From positions 1 to 64,000 of the forward strand of contig NZ_JAJERB010000004.1 of the NCBI RefSeq assembly GCF_020685205.1: a stretch of 64,000 nt of DNA, given 5' to 3'. Positions 7,955 through 16,296 of this stretch are shown piece by piece (positions within the stretch are counted from its first letter, which is position 1; every line of letters starts with the position of its first letter). Source of the DNA: Hymenobacter translucens (GTDB taxonomy: Bacteria; Bacteroidota; Bacteroidia; Cytophagales; Hymenobacteraceae). A model generated the notes under the pieces. It did no database searches, was not told the origin of the DNA, and was given only the letters and a program-made list of their open reading frames with translations. A program made the translations under genes and the position numbers.

Positions 7955-8200
7955 ATGAAAAAAGACACTCATCCTCAGTATCGCGAAGTTGTATTCCAGG
8001 ATACCTCCAGCGACTTCAAGTTCGTGACCCGCTCTACGATGAGCTCGAACGAAACCATCACGATGGAAGACGGTAAGACCTACCCCGTCATCAAAGTGGA
8101 AGTTAGCAGCGCTTCGCACCCCTTCTACACCGGCAAAAACGTGTTCATCGACACCGCCGGCCGCGTGGAGAAGTTCCGCACCCGCTACCAGAAGAAGTAA
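7955..8200 (+). CDS. rpmE2: 50S ribosomal protein bL31, type B
   Basis: An 81-aa ribosomal protein of the large subunit, where L31 contacts 5S rRNA and helps bridge to the small subunit. It starts with the family motif [16 protein letters not shown] and ends with the basic segment KFRTRYQKK. The paired cysteines of zinc-binding type A L31 are absent, so it is the zinc-independent type B form. The gene has a strong promoter and is followed by a heptad array and a terminator. Confidence 0.97.
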   Translation: MKKDTHPQYREVVFQDTSSDFKFVTRSTMSSNETITMEDGKTYPVIKVEVSSASHPFYTGKNVFIDTAGRVEKFRTRYQKK

Positions 8201-8212
8201 TTTCCGAGCCGC

Positions 8213-8240
8213 AAGCTGTAAGCCTCAAGCTGCAAGCTGC
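8213..8240. repeat. Left heptad array (AAGCTGN x4) before a terminator
   Basis: Four 7-bp units (AAGCTGT, AAGCCTC, AAGCTGC, AAGCTGC) begin 12 bp after the rpmE2 stop codon. Their reverse complements recur at 8330-8357 on the other side of the terminator at 8252-8285. Confidence 0.85.
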
Positions 8241-8251
8241 TGTTCTACAAG

Positions 8252-8285
8252 CTCCCGCCAGCAGCAACGCTGGCGGGAGTTTTTG
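8252..8285 (+). terminator. Intrinsic terminator after rpmE2
   Basis: CTCCCGCCAGC pairs with GCTGGCGGGAG across a short loop and is followed by a run of five T. It sits between two inverted heptad arrays. Confidence 0.93.
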
Positions 8286-8329
8286 TTAGCAGCGCCGAAC
8301 TTTTCCTTTGCGGCCTTCCGTGTTGGCTT

Positions 8330-8357
8330 GCAGCTTGTAGCTTGCAGCCTGAAGCCT
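8330..8357. repeat. Right heptad array (GCAGCTT x4), inverted relative to the left one
   Basis: The four units GCAGCTT, GTAGCTT, GCAGCCT and GAAGCCT are reverse complements, with variation, of the AAGCTGN units at 8213-8240. The array ends nine bases before the ATG of the GlmU-like gene. Confidence 0.83.
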
Positions 8358-8365
8358 TTTCCGCC

Positions 8366-9604
8366 ATGAACATCCTGCTTTTCGACGACCCGGCCATTCG
8401 CCCCAACCTGCTGCCCTTCACCTTTACCCGCCCGGTAGCCGCGTTGCGCTGCGGCATTCTCACTATTGCCGAAAAATGGGAGCATTGGCTTGGGGAGCCG
8501 GCCAACTACCTGACCGAAGCGTACTTGCAGGCCAAGTACCCGGCCGGCCCCACCAGCGGCCCCGCCCTGGTCATCAACGGCGCCGTGTGCCCCGACGAGC
8601 CCCTGGTCCGGCAGATTCAGGCCCTGGCCCCCGGCCACGCGCTGGTCGACGGCAGCCTGCTGGTGGCGGCCCGCATCGAAGACGCCGCCCAGGTGGCCGA
8701 GCTGATTCAGAACGGCTTCTCTGCCGTAGAGGAAGTGGTGGAGCCGGTCGTCGCCATCAGGGAGGTATGGCACCTGTTTCTGCAGAACGGCGCCCAGATC
8801 CGGCAGGACTTTGCCCGCCTCACCGAAGGCCGTACGTCTCAGCCGGTCGGCGACGCGCATACCATCGTGTATGCCCCCGAAAACATCTTTATCGAGGAAG
8901 GCGTCAAGATTCGCGCGGCCATCCTGAATGCGGAGGACGGCCCGATTTACCTGGGCAGGAACTCCCAGGTGCACGAGGGCGCTATCATCAAAGGCCCCCT
9001 GGCGCTGGGCGAAGGCGCCCACATCAACGCCGGAGCCAAGATGCGCGGCGACAACACCATAGGACCCCACTGCAAAGTGGGCGGCGAAGTCGGCAACAGC
9101 ATCCTGATGGGCTTTTCCAACAAGGGCCACGACGGCTATCTTGGCAATTCCGTCATCGGAGAGTGGTGCAACCTGGGCGCCGACACCAACACGTCGAACC
9201 TGAAAAACAACTACGCCCCGGTTAAGATCTGGAGCCACACCGCCGGGCGCTTCGTAAACACCGGGCAGCAGTTCTGCGGCCTGATGATGGGCGACCACAG
9301 CAAGTGCGGCATCAACACGATGTTCAACACCGGCACGGTGGTGGGCGTGGCGGCCAACATCTTCGGAGCGGGCTTTCCGCGCACCTTTATTCCCTCGTTC
9401 AGCTGGGGCGGCCCGGCCGGCTTCGAAACCTTCCGCCTGCCCAAAGTGGCGGAGGTGGCCGAGCGGGTGATGGCCCGGCGCAAGCTGGCCTACGACGAAA
9501 CCGAGCAGGCCATCATGCGCCACGTGTACGAGCAGACCGCCAAAGACCGGGCCTGGGAGCGGACCGCCGGAGCGGCCGAAGCCAAGCCTACCACCGAGCA
9601 GTAG
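8366..9604 (+). CDS. GlmU-like sugar nucleotidyltransferase with left-handed beta-helix
   Basis: A 412-aa protein of the alternative GlmU type found in Bacteroidota. It is thought to make UDP-N-acetylglucosamine for peptidoglycan and lipopolysaccharide. The N-terminal half begins MNILLFDDPAIRPNLLPFTF and lacks the GxGTRM signature of classical GlmU. From about residue 175 come hexapeptide-repeat turns (for example IFIEEGVKIRAA, LGEGAHINAGAKMRG, NSVIGEWCNLGADTNTSN) forming a left-handed beta-helix, the acetyltransferase-type fold. The ATG at 8366 is chosen because it starts the conserved MNILLFDDP. The gene leads a tight cluster with a small membrane protein (2-bp gap) and holB. The exact in vivo reaction is inferred from the family. 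Confidence 0.88.
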   Translation: MNILLFDDPAIRPNLLPFTFTRPVAALRCGILTIAEKWEHWLGEPANYLTEAYLQAKYPAGPTSGPALVINGAVCPDEPLVRQIQALAPGHALVDGSLLVAARIEDAAQVAELIQNGFSAVEEVVEPVVAIREVWHLFLQNGAQIRQDFARLTEGRTSQPVGDAHTIVYAPENIFIEEGVKIRAAILNAEDGPIYLGRNSQVHEGAIIKGPLALGEGAHINAGAKMRGDNTIGPHCKVGGEVGNSILMGFSNKGHDGYLGNSVIGEWCNLGADTNTSNLKNNYAPVKIWSHTAGRFVNTGQQFCGLMMGDHSKCGINTMFNTGTVVGVAANIFGAGFPRTFIPSFSWGGPAGFETFRLPKVAEVAERVMARRKLAYDETEQAIMRHVYEQTAKDRAWERTAGAAEAKPTTEQ

Positions 9605-9606
9605 CC

Positions 9607-9882
9607 ATGAGCAACCCGCAGCCTCTGCAGGGCCCGAGCCTGGCGCTGGCCGTCTTCCTGACGGCGGCTTTGTTTGGGGGCGCCTTTTTCGCCTTTTATC
9701 AGTCCGTTACCGCCGGTATCGTGGCCGAGATAGTAACGGCCGCCGGGGTCTGGGCCCTGCTGCAGTTTCTGCGCCGCCCGCTGCCCACCGGTACCAAAGT
9801 TTTTGGGGCCCTGCTGATTGCCGGTTTAACGCTGGCCGTGCGGGTCGGCCTGCTGTTTGTTTTGCGCACTTACTGGGCCTAG
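9607..9882 (+). CDS. Small integral membrane protein, unknown function
   Basis: A 91-aa protein with three hydrophobic segments (about residues 12-30, 36-50 and 66-86) separated by short polar turns, including RRPLPTGTKV. No family is recognised. It starts two bases after the GlmU-like stop codon and ends three bases before holB, so the three are almost certainly co-transcribed and probably translationally coupled. Confidence 0.82.
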   Translation: MSNPQPLQGPSLALAVFLTAALFGGAFFAFYQSVTAGIVAEIVTAAGVWALLQFLRRPLPTGTKVFGALLIAGLTLAVRVGLLFVLRTYWA

Positions 9883-9885
9883 CGT

Positions 9886-11025
9886 ATGCGTTTTGTTCAT
9901 ATTCCCGGGCAGGTGGAGGTAAAGCGGGTGCTGGTGCAGAGTGTGGAGCGCAACCACGTGGCCCACGCCCAGCTGTTTCGCGGGGCCGAAGGCTCGGCGG
10001 CCCTGGCGCTGGCGCTGGCCTACGCCACGTTTCTGAACTGTGAAAGTCGGGAGCCGGGCGACCAGGATTCCTGCGGCCGCTGTCCGGCCTGCCAGAAAAC
10101 CGACAAGCTCGTTCATCCCGACCTCAACTTTATCCTGCCCGTCACGACCACCAAGGCCGTGCCTAAGGATGCCGTCAGCAGCAAGTTCGCGGCCGACTGG
10201 CGTGCGTTCGTGCTGGAAAACCCCTATCGGGGCCTCAACGACTGGATGCAGCACATCGGGGCCGAGAACAAGCAGGGCAGCATCTCCAAAGAAGAAAGTC
10301 TGCAGCTGCTGCGGCTGGTGTCGCTCAAGGCCTTTGAGGGACAGTTCAAGATCGTGGTTATCTGGTTGCCCGAGCTGATGCACCCGGCCGCGTCCAACGC
10401 CGTGCTTAAGCTACTGGAAGAGCCCCCGGCGGCTACCGTGTTCCTGCTGGTTAGCTACGCGCCCGAGCAGCTGCTGCCAACCATTATCAGCCGGGTCCAG
10501 CCCGTAGTGGTGCGTCCGCTGTCGGAGCCTGAAATCACCGATTTCCTGCATGACGAGCACCAGGTGCCCGAGGTAAAGGCCCGGCAGATTGCCCAGATTG
10601 CCGACGGCAACCTGGGAGCAGCCCTGGCCGCCCGCGAGACGTCCGCCGCCGACAACAACTACTTCGACTTTTTCACGGAATGGATGCGCCTGTGCTTTCA
10701 GGACAACTTCAAGGTGGTACTGGAGAAAAGTGACGAGTTCCAGAAGATGGGCCGGGAAAACCAGAAGGAGTTTCTGCACTACTCGCTGAGCCTGCTGCGC
10801 AAGGTGCTCCTCTTCGGCATCGACACCCAGTTGGTGCCCCATTTGCCCGCCAACGAGCAGCAATTTGTAAGCCGCTTCAGCCGGTTCGTAACCATGCGCA
10901 ACGCCGATCAGCTGACCAAGGAGCTCAACGACGCGCACTACCACGTGGAGCGCAACGCCAACCCGAGGATGGTATTCGTGGATACCTCGCTGCGCGTGGC
11001 TGAACTGCTGAAAATGGCCTCCTGA
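9886..11025 (+). CDS. holB: DNA polymerase III subunit delta'
   Basis: A 379-aa cytosolic component of the clamp loader that places the beta sliding clamp on DNA. Near the N-terminus is a zinc-finger-like cysteine cluster (NC, then CGRCPAC, about residues 51-67). The Walker A loop is degenerate (FRGAEGSAALAL, no GKT), as expected of delta' subunits that do not hydrolyse ATP. LPELMHPAASNAVLKLLEEPP near residues 162-182 is the conserved core of the AAA+ fold, and the SRVQPV stretch follows. The C-terminal collar domain is helical. It is the third gene of the GlmU-like cluster. Confidence 0.94.
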   Translation: MRFVHIPGQVEVKRVLVQSVERNHVAHAQLFRGAEGSAALALALAYATFLNCESREPGDQDSCGRCPACQKTDKLVHPDLNFILPVTTTKAVPKDAVSSKFAADWRAFVLENPYRGLNDWMQHIGAENKQGSISKEESLQLLRLVSLKAFEGQFKIVVIWLPELMHPAASNAVLKLLEEPPAATVFLLVSYAPEQLLPTIISRVQPVVVRPLSEPEITDFLHDEHQVPEVKARQIAQIADGNLGAALAARETSAADNNYFDFFTEWMRLCFQDNFKVVLEKSDEFQKMGRENQKEFLHYSLSLLRKVLLFGIDTQLVPHLPANEQQFVSRFSRFVTMRNADQLTKELNDAHYHVERNANPRMVFVDTSLRVAELLKMAS

Positions 11026-11045
11026 GGCTGAAAGCGCTGAAAAAG

Positions 11046-11090
11046 TATAGTTGCTAAACAACTATAGCCCACGCTAAACACCGTATAGCC
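11046..11090 (+). promoter_or_regulatory. Paired direct repeats upstream of hemC, candidate operator
   Basis: GCTAAACA occurs at 11053-11060 and 11073-11080 (period 20). TATAGCC occurs at 11063-11069 and 11084-11090 (period 21). The first copy is embedded in an 8-bp inverted repeat, TATAGTTG/CAACTATA (11046-11053 and 11059-11066). A spacing of 20-21 bp is two helical turns, which suits a dimeric regulator. The block ends 22 bp before a TAACTTTG -7 box. Confidence 0.5.
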
Positions 11091-11112
11091 ACTCCCCCCG
11101 CGCTGCCCTTCG

Positions 11113-11120
11113 TAACTTTG
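11113..11120 (+). promoter_or_regulatory. hemC -7 box (TAACTTTG)
   Basis: An exact TAnnTTTG match 100 bases upstream of the hemC ATG. No TTG lies at the -33 distance, so the promoter may need an activator, for example one acting at the direct repeats just upstream. Confidence 0.55.
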
Positions 11121-11219
11121 CCCGGGCCAACGCCGGGACAAGAAACAAAATCGGCGGAGCCCGGCCAAAAGCTGCTTCCGGCTCGGTCCTGATCTGAATC
11201 CCGCTACCTGACTTTACCT

Positions 11220-12158
11220 ATGAGACCTATTCGTATCGGTACCCGCGGCAGCCGCCTGGCTTTGTGGCAGGCCCACCACGTGGCCGCCTGCCTGGAGCGG
11301 GAGCAGCTGAGCACCGAAATCGTCATCATTACCACCAAGGGCGACGTCGTGCTCGACCGCAGCCTCGACAAGATCGGGGCGAAGGGCGTGTTCACCGAAG
11401 AGCTGGAAATAAGCCTGCGCACCGGCGCCATCGATATAGCCGTGCACAGCGCCAAGGACGTGCAGAGCTCTATCCCCGACGACCTGGAGCTGCTGGCGTT
11501 TATGGAGCGGGAAAAGGTAAACGACGTGGTCGTGAGCTACGACCCAAACTTCTCCCTGGACCAGCCGGACATCATCTTGGGCACGAGCAGCACCCGCCGC
11601 AAGGCCATGCTGCGCCGCTATTACCCGCAGGCGACGGCCGCTGAAGCCCGCGGCAACCTGCAGACCCGCCTGCGCAAGCTTGAAGAGGGGCAGTACCACG
11701 CCCTGGTGCTGGCCTACGCCGGAGTGCACCGCATGGAGTACGACTCGCTGATAACCCACGTGCTGCCTGAAACCCAGTTCATTCCCGCCACCGGGCAGGG
11801 CAGCGTAGCGGTAGAGTGCGCCCGCAGCCTGCGTCCGGAGCTGAAGGCGACGCTGCAGCGCATCCTCGACCATCCCGCTACCCATACCTGCCTGCGGGCC
11901 GAGCGGGCGTTTCTGCGCACCATGGAAGGCGGCTGCAGCATTCCGTCTTTTGCCCTGGCTACGCTTGACGTCACCGGCACGCTGGCCTTGCGCGGCGGCC
12001 TGATCAGCCTCGACGGGCAGGAGTATATCGAAGAGCAGTTCAGCACTTCCGAGCTAACGGAGGGCCCCGAAGCAATGGGCGTGGCTCTGGCCGAAAAGGT
12101 GCTGGGCCGCGGCGGACGCCAGATTCTGGACGCCATCCGGGCCGAGCGGGCCGTGTAA
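11220..12158 (+). CDS. hemC: Porphobilinogen deaminase (hydroxymethylbilane synthase)
   Basis: A 312-aa cytosolic enzyme that joins four porphobilinogen molecules into hydroxymethylbilane in heme synthesis. Recognisable features are the N-terminal IGTRGSRLALWQ, the VHSAKD motif ending at the catalytic Asp80, the GTSSTRRKAML substrate loop near residue 121, and Cys239 in MEGGCSIP, to which the dipyrromethane cofactor is attached. The length is normal. It is not followed by hemD; the next gene is convergent, with only one base between the two stop codons. Confidence 0.97.
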   Translation: MRPIRIGTRGSRLALWQAHHVAACLEREQLSTEIVIITTKGDVVLDRSLDKIGAKGVFTEELEISLRTGAIDIAVHSAKDVQSSIPDDLELLAFMEREKVNDVVVSYDPNFSLDQPDIILGTSSTRRKAMLRRYYPQATAAEARGNLQTRLRKLEEGQYHALVLAYAGVHRMEYDSLITHVLPETQFIPATGQGSVAVECARSLRPELKATLQRILDHPATHTCLRAERAFLRTMEGGCSIPSFALATLDVTGTLALRGGLISLDGQEYIEEQFSTSELTEGPEAMGVALAEKVLGRGGRQILDAIRAERAV

Positions 12159-12159
12159 C

Positions 12160-12819
12160 TTAGCGCCGGGTAAGGGCTGCCTCGTCAGCAGGCCGGGCCG
12201 GACCCTTGACTTTCTCGCGAATCCAGTACAGCAGCAAAGCCAGCACGGCTCCGCTGGTGTCGGCCAGCATGTCTTTCTGGGCATCCCAGATGTCGCCCTG
12301 GCTGCCCAGGAAAGCTGCGCCGGCGGAAGGGTCGCTCAGGTCGGCGTAAATCCACTCAATCAGCTCGTAGGCCATGGCCACCGTGCAGATGGCAAACAGG
12401 GCAAACAGGTAGGCAATGCTCCGCACCCGGATGGCCCGGTACCGGTCAAGCAGCTCCAGGATGGCAAAAGCATAAAAGCCCACGCTCACGTGCGCCACCC
12501 GGTCGTACATATTGCGCTTAAAGCCGAAGAGCTGGTTAAACCAGTCAAACGGCACCCGCTCGAAAGTATAGTGCCCCCCAATGGTGTGCAGGAAAATCAG
12601 CACGCTCATCAGCCCGTAAGCCAGATTGGAGAACCGGATTCCCCGCCGGTACAGCACGGCCAGCCCCACCACAATGGCGACAATAGGTGCGTTTTCGGCA
12701 ACCCAGGTGCCCCGCTCGTACGGATTGATGGCCAGCGCGACGAAGAGCACCAGGTAAGCCAGCAGCAGGAGTTTGGGAAGCCAGGGCGAAGAAGCCGGAG
12801 TAGGAGCGGACGGTGACAT
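12160..12819 (-). CDS. DUF2238 (YjdF) family membrane protein
   Basis: A 219-aa integral membrane protein with about six hydrophobic helices and the family motifs HTIGGHYTFERVPF, YDRVAHVSVGFYAF and YELIEWIYAD, followed by the GSQGDIWDAQKDMLADTSGA stretch. DUF2238/YjdF proteins are widespread but have no established function; the conserved His, Glu and Asp residues at membrane edges suggest an enzymatic or metal site, which is inference. The ATG at 12819 is preferred; an in-frame start 23 codons upstream would add a polar N-terminus not needed by the family. It is convergent with hemC. Confidence 0.87.
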   Translation of the reverse strand: MSPSAPTPASSPWLPKLLLLAYLVLFVALAINPYERGTWVAENAPIVAIVVGLAVLYRRGIRFSNLAYGLMSVLIFLHTIGGHYTFERVPFDWFNQLFGFKRNMYDRVAHVSVGFYAFAILELLDRYRAIRVRSIAYLFALFAICTVAMAYELIEWIYADLSDPSAGAAFLGSQGDIWDAQKDMLADTSGAVLALLLYWIREKVKGPARPADEAALTRR

Positions 12820-13020
12820 CAGGCGGGGATAGGTAAGCTGGTCGGCCTGAGTACGGCAATTCAGCGAAAACGCTATGTTGTATCCCAAAAAAACCGTCCT
12901 GACTGCGGGCGTACTTTCGTGTGAGCCGTAGTGTACAGACCCTATTTTCAGCTGAGCTACGCGCCCGGCCGGGGAAACCCGCTAATTTCGCGGCCAGCCT
13001 TACCTAAATACGTCGTCCTT

Positions 13021-13665
13021 ATGAAATTCATTTTTCGCCTGTCGGTACTGCTCAGCGTGTTCGTGCTGCTGGCTGCCTCTGTCGCCGTGGCCGCTAAAAA
13101 GCCGAAAAAAAGCCGGAAGGACCAGGTCGTTACCATCAGCACATCACAGGGCGACATCCGGCTGATTCTGTTCGACCAGACGCCTCTGCACAAGGCCAAC
13201 TTCCTGAAGCTGGCGGAAAGCGGCTTTTACACCGGCACCACGTTTCACCGCATCATCCCGGAGTTTATGATTCAGGGCGGGGATGCCAACTCCAAGGACG
13301 CCGAGCCCGGCAACGACGGCATGGGCAGTCCGGGCGAGGCCACGATTCCGGCCGAGATTCTGCCCGAGCTCAAGCACAAGTATGGCGCGGTGGCGGCTGC
13401 CCGGCAGGGCGACTTTGTGAATCCGCAGCGGGCCAGCAGCGGCTCCCAGTTCTACATCGTGCAGAACCATAACGGCGTGCCCCACCTCGACGGTCAGTAC
13501 ACCGTATTCGGGCAGGTTATCAGCGGCCTCGACGTTATCGACAAAATTGCCACCCAGCCCAAAGGCGCCCGGGACCGGCCCACGACCGACATCAAGATGA
13601 CGGTGAAAGTCGAGAAGCTGAAAAAGAAGAAAATCACCCAGCTCTACGGCTACACCTACGAATAG
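13021..13665 (+). CDS. Exported cyclophilin-type peptidyl-prolyl isomerase
   Basis: A 214-aa protein with a signal peptide (about residues 1-24, ending VAVAA), a short Lys-rich linker, and a cyclophilin domain that catalyses cis-trans isomerisation of X-Pro bonds, here probably in the periplasm. Family residues include FHRIIPEFMIQGG (catalytic Arg in FHR), GSQFYIV, and HLDGQYTVFGQV. The start was placed at the Met of the signal peptide. A TAATTTCG sequence at 12983-12990 resembles the -7 box with one change. The RmlD-like reductase gene starts six bases after its stop codon. Confidence 0.94.
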   Translation: MKFIFRLSVLLSVFVLLAASVAVAAKKPKKSRKDQVVTISTSQGDIRLILFDQTPLHKANFLKLAESGFYTGTTFHRIIPEFMIQGGDANSKDAEPGNDGMGSPGEATIPAEILPELKHKYGAVAAARQGDFVNPQRASSGSQFYIVQNHNGVPHLDGQYTVFGQVISGLDVIDKIATQPKGARDRPTTDIKMTVKVEKLKKKKITQLYGYTYE

Positions 13666-13671
13666 CGACCA

Positions 13672-14580
13672 ATGAGCTTCCGTATCCTGATAACGGGCTC
13701 CAACGGCCTGCTGGGCCAGAAGCTCGTGTACCTGCTACATCAGCAGCCCGGGGTCGGGCTGATTGCCTCTTCCCGGGGAGTTAATAAGCTGGCCCACCTG
13801 CTCCCGGACGTGCGCTTCGTGCCGCTCGACGTAGCCGACCGCACCCAGGTACTGCAGGTGCTGGCGGAGCTCAAGCCCACCCACGTCATCCACACAGCCG
13901 CCATGACCAACGTGGACGAGTGTGAGCTGAACCATGAGGGCTGCTGGATGCAGAACGTGACGGCCGTAGAAAACCTGGTGGCGGCTTGTGAGCAGCACCA
14001 AATTCACCTCATCCACCTCAGCACCGACTTTATCTTCAGCGGGGAGCATGGGCCCCTGGCGGAAAACGACGAGCCGGCACCGGTGAATTTCTACGGGGAA
14101 AGCAAGCTGGCTGCTGAACGGGTTATCCAGGCCTGCACCGCGCCCTGGGCCATTCTGCGCACCGTGCTGGTCTATGGCACCGCCCACGACTATGGCCGCA
14201 CCAACATCGTAACCTGGGTGCGCGACTCGCTCCGGGCCACCAAGCCGATCAAAGTGGTGGATGACCAGTTCCGGACCCCCACCCTGGCGGAGGATCTGGC
14301 CCTAGGCTGCTGGCTGGCGGTGCAGCAGCACGCTACCGGCATTTTTCATATCAGCAGCAGCGAAGTTCTTACTCCCTACCAGATGGCGCTGCGGGTAGCC
14401 GACTATTTTCAGCTGGACGGCCGCCTGATCGAGCGGGTTGATGCCGGCAGCTTCACTCAGCCCGCCCGGCGACCTTTGCGCACCGGGTTCATTATCGACA
14501 AGGCAAAGCGGGAGCTGGGGTTTCAGCCCCGGACGTTTGAGGAAGGAATTGCCCTGGTGGCGCGCCAGATGGAGCCCTAG
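13672..14580 (+). CDS. RmlD-like NAD(P)-dependent sugar reductase / SDR protein
   Basis: A 302-aa member of the extended short-chain dehydrogenase family, closest in motif pattern to dTDP-4-dehydrorhamnose reductase. It has the Rossmann motif ITGSNGLLGQKL (glycines about 9-15), the HTAAMTNVDECE segment, the STDFIFSGEHGP motif, and the catalytic pair Tyr141 and Lys145 in FYGESK. A conserved RTVLVYG follows. No other rhamnose genes are nearby, so the true substrate is uncertain. It is co-transcribed with the cyclophilin gene and ends at a strong terminator. Confidence 0.88.
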   Translation: MSFRILITGSNGLLGQKLVYLLHQQPGVGLIASSRGVNKLAHLLPDVRFVPLDVADRTQVLQVLAELKPTHVIHTAAMTNVDECELNHEGCWMQNVTAVENLVAACEQHQIHLIHLSTDFIFSGEHGPLAENDEPAPVNFYGESKLAAERVIQACTAPWAILRTVLVYGTAHDYGRTNIVTWVRDSLRATKPIKVVDDQFRTPTLAEDLALGCWLAVQQHATGIFHISSSEVLTPYQMALRVADYFQLDGRLIERVDAGSFTQPARRPLRTGFIIDKAKRELGFQPRTFEEGIALVARQMEP

Positions 14581-14615
14581 GTAGCCGGCTGAACCCTTCG
14601 AAATGGGTATGACGC

Positions 14616-14648
14616 AAAAAAACCGCTGGCAAAACCAGCGGTTTTTTT
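14616..14648 (+). terminator. Intrinsic terminator after the RmlD-like gene
   Basis: AACCGCTGG and CCAGCGGTT form a 9-bp stem around a short A-rich loop, with seven A before and a T run after. It can work in either direction. Confidence 0.92.
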
Positions 14649-14763
14649 ACACACCTATTGCAACAATAAAAAATCTTAATAACCCTTCACTGTAATTGGT
14701 CACCAGTAGGTTTCAGGTTACTGGCGTGAGCTTTTGGGGCTCCTAATTCTGTCTGCTAATCAG

Positions 14764-15006
14764 TTAATCGTCTTTCTCTTTTTCGTTTGATTCAGCCTGA
14801 ATGGTGCCGACCAGAAAGCCGTCAACCAGCATGGCGGTACCATTGCGCAAAGCCGCTGCCCCCACCAGGTAGGAGACGATTTCTCCATCCAGCGTCTGGA
14901 ACCCTTCCGGTACGGGCAGAACAACCGTCTTTTGCAGCGTCGCCATTTCTAGCACGAGGCAATAGAGCGCTAAGCCCTGGTAGTACTTGGTGAGTAAGGT
15001 TGCCAT
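14764..15006 (-). CDS. Small hypothetical protein (80 aa)
   Basis: An 80-aa protein of unknown function. The N-terminal half is mixed hydrophobic (LLTKYYQGLALYCLVLEMA). The middle (VVLPVPEGFQTLDGEIVSYLVGAAAL) looks like beta strands of a small globular domain, and the tail is strongly charged (ESNEKEKDD). The frame is preferred over an overlapping 82-aa frame because its product has a balanced amino-acid composition and a natural acidic C-terminus. It lies alone between two transcription units. No homologue is recognised. Confidence 0.55.
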   Translation of the reverse strand: MATLLTKYYQGLALYCLVLEMATLQKTVVLPVPEGFQTLDGEIVSYLVGAAALRNGTAMLVDGFLVGTIQAESNEKEKDD

Positions 15007-15300
15007 ACAAGCTCCGGTTGAGCGTCAGCAGAACAGTGGCGGCCGATAAGCTGTAACTCCCTGTTGACATGACAATATTACGGCAGTCCCTGGCCGAGAG
15101 AAAGGATGATATTCCCTGAATCGTGACTAGGATAATCCTGGTTTTAATATGAAAAAATCAATCTTGTCGGACGGGGTATCTGCTATATAGGTAGTGTAAA
15201 ATCCAACTCTGGCTTATAAACACCACGGATTGACCCCCTCATCCTGTGCTGGGAGAAAAGGCAGTTATACCGGTTCAGACCCTTAGCTGTGACATATACC
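15007..15300. other. Intergenic region between the 80-aa gene and the ABC importer operon
   Basis: This stretch is more AT-rich than its surroundings. No open frame of convincing quality, tRNA-like fold or clear terminator was seen. A small palindrome, AGGATAATCCT, lies near 15130. It should hold the promoter of the 80-aa gene and the 3' end of the importer transcript. Confidence 0.4.
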
Positions 15301-16296
15301 CTACCCTCGGGGCCGGCTGGCCAGCTGCTGTAGGGCCAGAGTTGTGAGCAGGATCAGGAGCACCGGGAACACCACCAGCCACCAAGCCGTGGGGGTCAGC
15401 CGCACCAACGCCAGCGTCCGGCCCCAACTGGGCACCTCGGGTGGCAGCCCTACGCCCAGAAAGGATAACGTGGTTTCCAGCCCGATAAGGCCTGCAATAC
15501 TTAATGGGAAGCTTGTTTTGACCGGCCGTAAGGCATTGGGCAGCACATGTCGGACCAGAAGCCGAAGCTCCGGAATACCGGCCGCCCGGGCAGCCTCCAG
15601 GTAGGGGAGCTGTCGAACCCGGGCTACCTCAGCCCGCACCAGCCGCGCCGTACCCACCCACGACGACAACGCCAGTACCAGGACTAGTGTGGGCAGGGAG
15701 GGCTCAACCACGGCAGCCAGCGCCAGCACCAAAACCAGCCGGGGTATGGACGACACAAGGGTTATGCATGCCTGCAGCAGGGAATCAAGCGGGATAGGGA
15801 CCGGAGCGGACAGCCGTTTGACCTGCAGAAGAATTCCACCAACCATGAAAAAGCCAGTGGGGATAGCCAGCAGATACAGCATGCGGTAGGAACCCCAGTA
15901 GCAAGGCAGCGCAGCCAGAGTAAAAAGTACAGCCGCTCCCGCCGCCACCAGCCAGCCGGTCTTTACCCGTAAGCCACTGTTGCCCCAGAAACCTGCGCTG
16001 CTTCCGCTGCTGATACCGGCCAGGGCCGCAAGCAGGGCGGCGGGCAGACTGACCAGCAGTGCCGTGCGGGTGCCGTACAACAATGCCGTCAGCACGTCCC
16101 GGCCATACGGATCGGTGCCGAGCAGGTGGCCCGGGTGGCTAAACTGACTTACCTGGGGCGGCATGGCAATGTTGGTCAGGTCAACGGTATCAGGAGAGAA
16201 AGCCAGCGGCAGGTAGGGTACGGTCAGGGCCACGGCCAGCAGAAGCAGCAGCCAGGTTAGCGCCAGCCCGGCCCCCCAGCGTCGAGCCCTGGTCAT
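15301..16296 (-). CDS. Peptide ABC transporter permease (OppC/DppC type) with insertion
   Basis: A 331-aa inner-membrane permease. The N-terminal part has one helix (residues about 9-29), then the GTDPYGRDVLTALLYGTRTALLVSL segment typical of OppC/DppC. The EAA loop that docks the ATPase is YLEAARAAGIPELRLLVRHVLPNAL. Unlike usual OppC, about 60 extra residues carrying two additional hydrophobic helices lie between the second helix and the SIPRLVLVL helix. The ATG at 16296 overlaps the stop codon of the upstream permease by four bases (ATGA). No ATPase gene is present in the cluster, so the transporter must borrow one or be incomplete. Confidence 0.88.
   Translation of the reverse strand: MTRARRWGAGLALTWLLLLLAVALTVPYLPLAFSPDTVDLTNIAMPPQVSQFSHPGHLLGTDPYGRDVLTALLYGTRTALLVSLPAALLAALAGISSGSSAGFWGNSGLRVKTGWLVAAGAAVLFTLAALPCYWGSYRMLYLLAIPTGFFMVGGILLQVKRLSAPVPIPLDSLLQACITLVSSIPRLVLVLALAAVVEPSLPTLVLVLALSSWVGTARLVRAEVARVRQLPYLEAARAAGIPELRLLVRHVLPNALRPVKTSFPLSIAGLIGLETTLSFLGVGLPPEVPSWGRTLALVRLTPTAWWLVVFPVLLILLTTLALQQLASRPRG

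Noticed and set aside
14822-15070. An 82-aa minus-strand frame overlapping the 80-aa gene
   Set aside because: Its composition (Arg, Gly, Ser, Trp at odd places) looks like an out-of-frame reading; the 80-aa frame has a normal acidic end.
15007-15300. A possible tRNA or small RNA gene
   Set aside because: No cloverleaf or CCA-like end could be drawn; only a small palindrome is visible.
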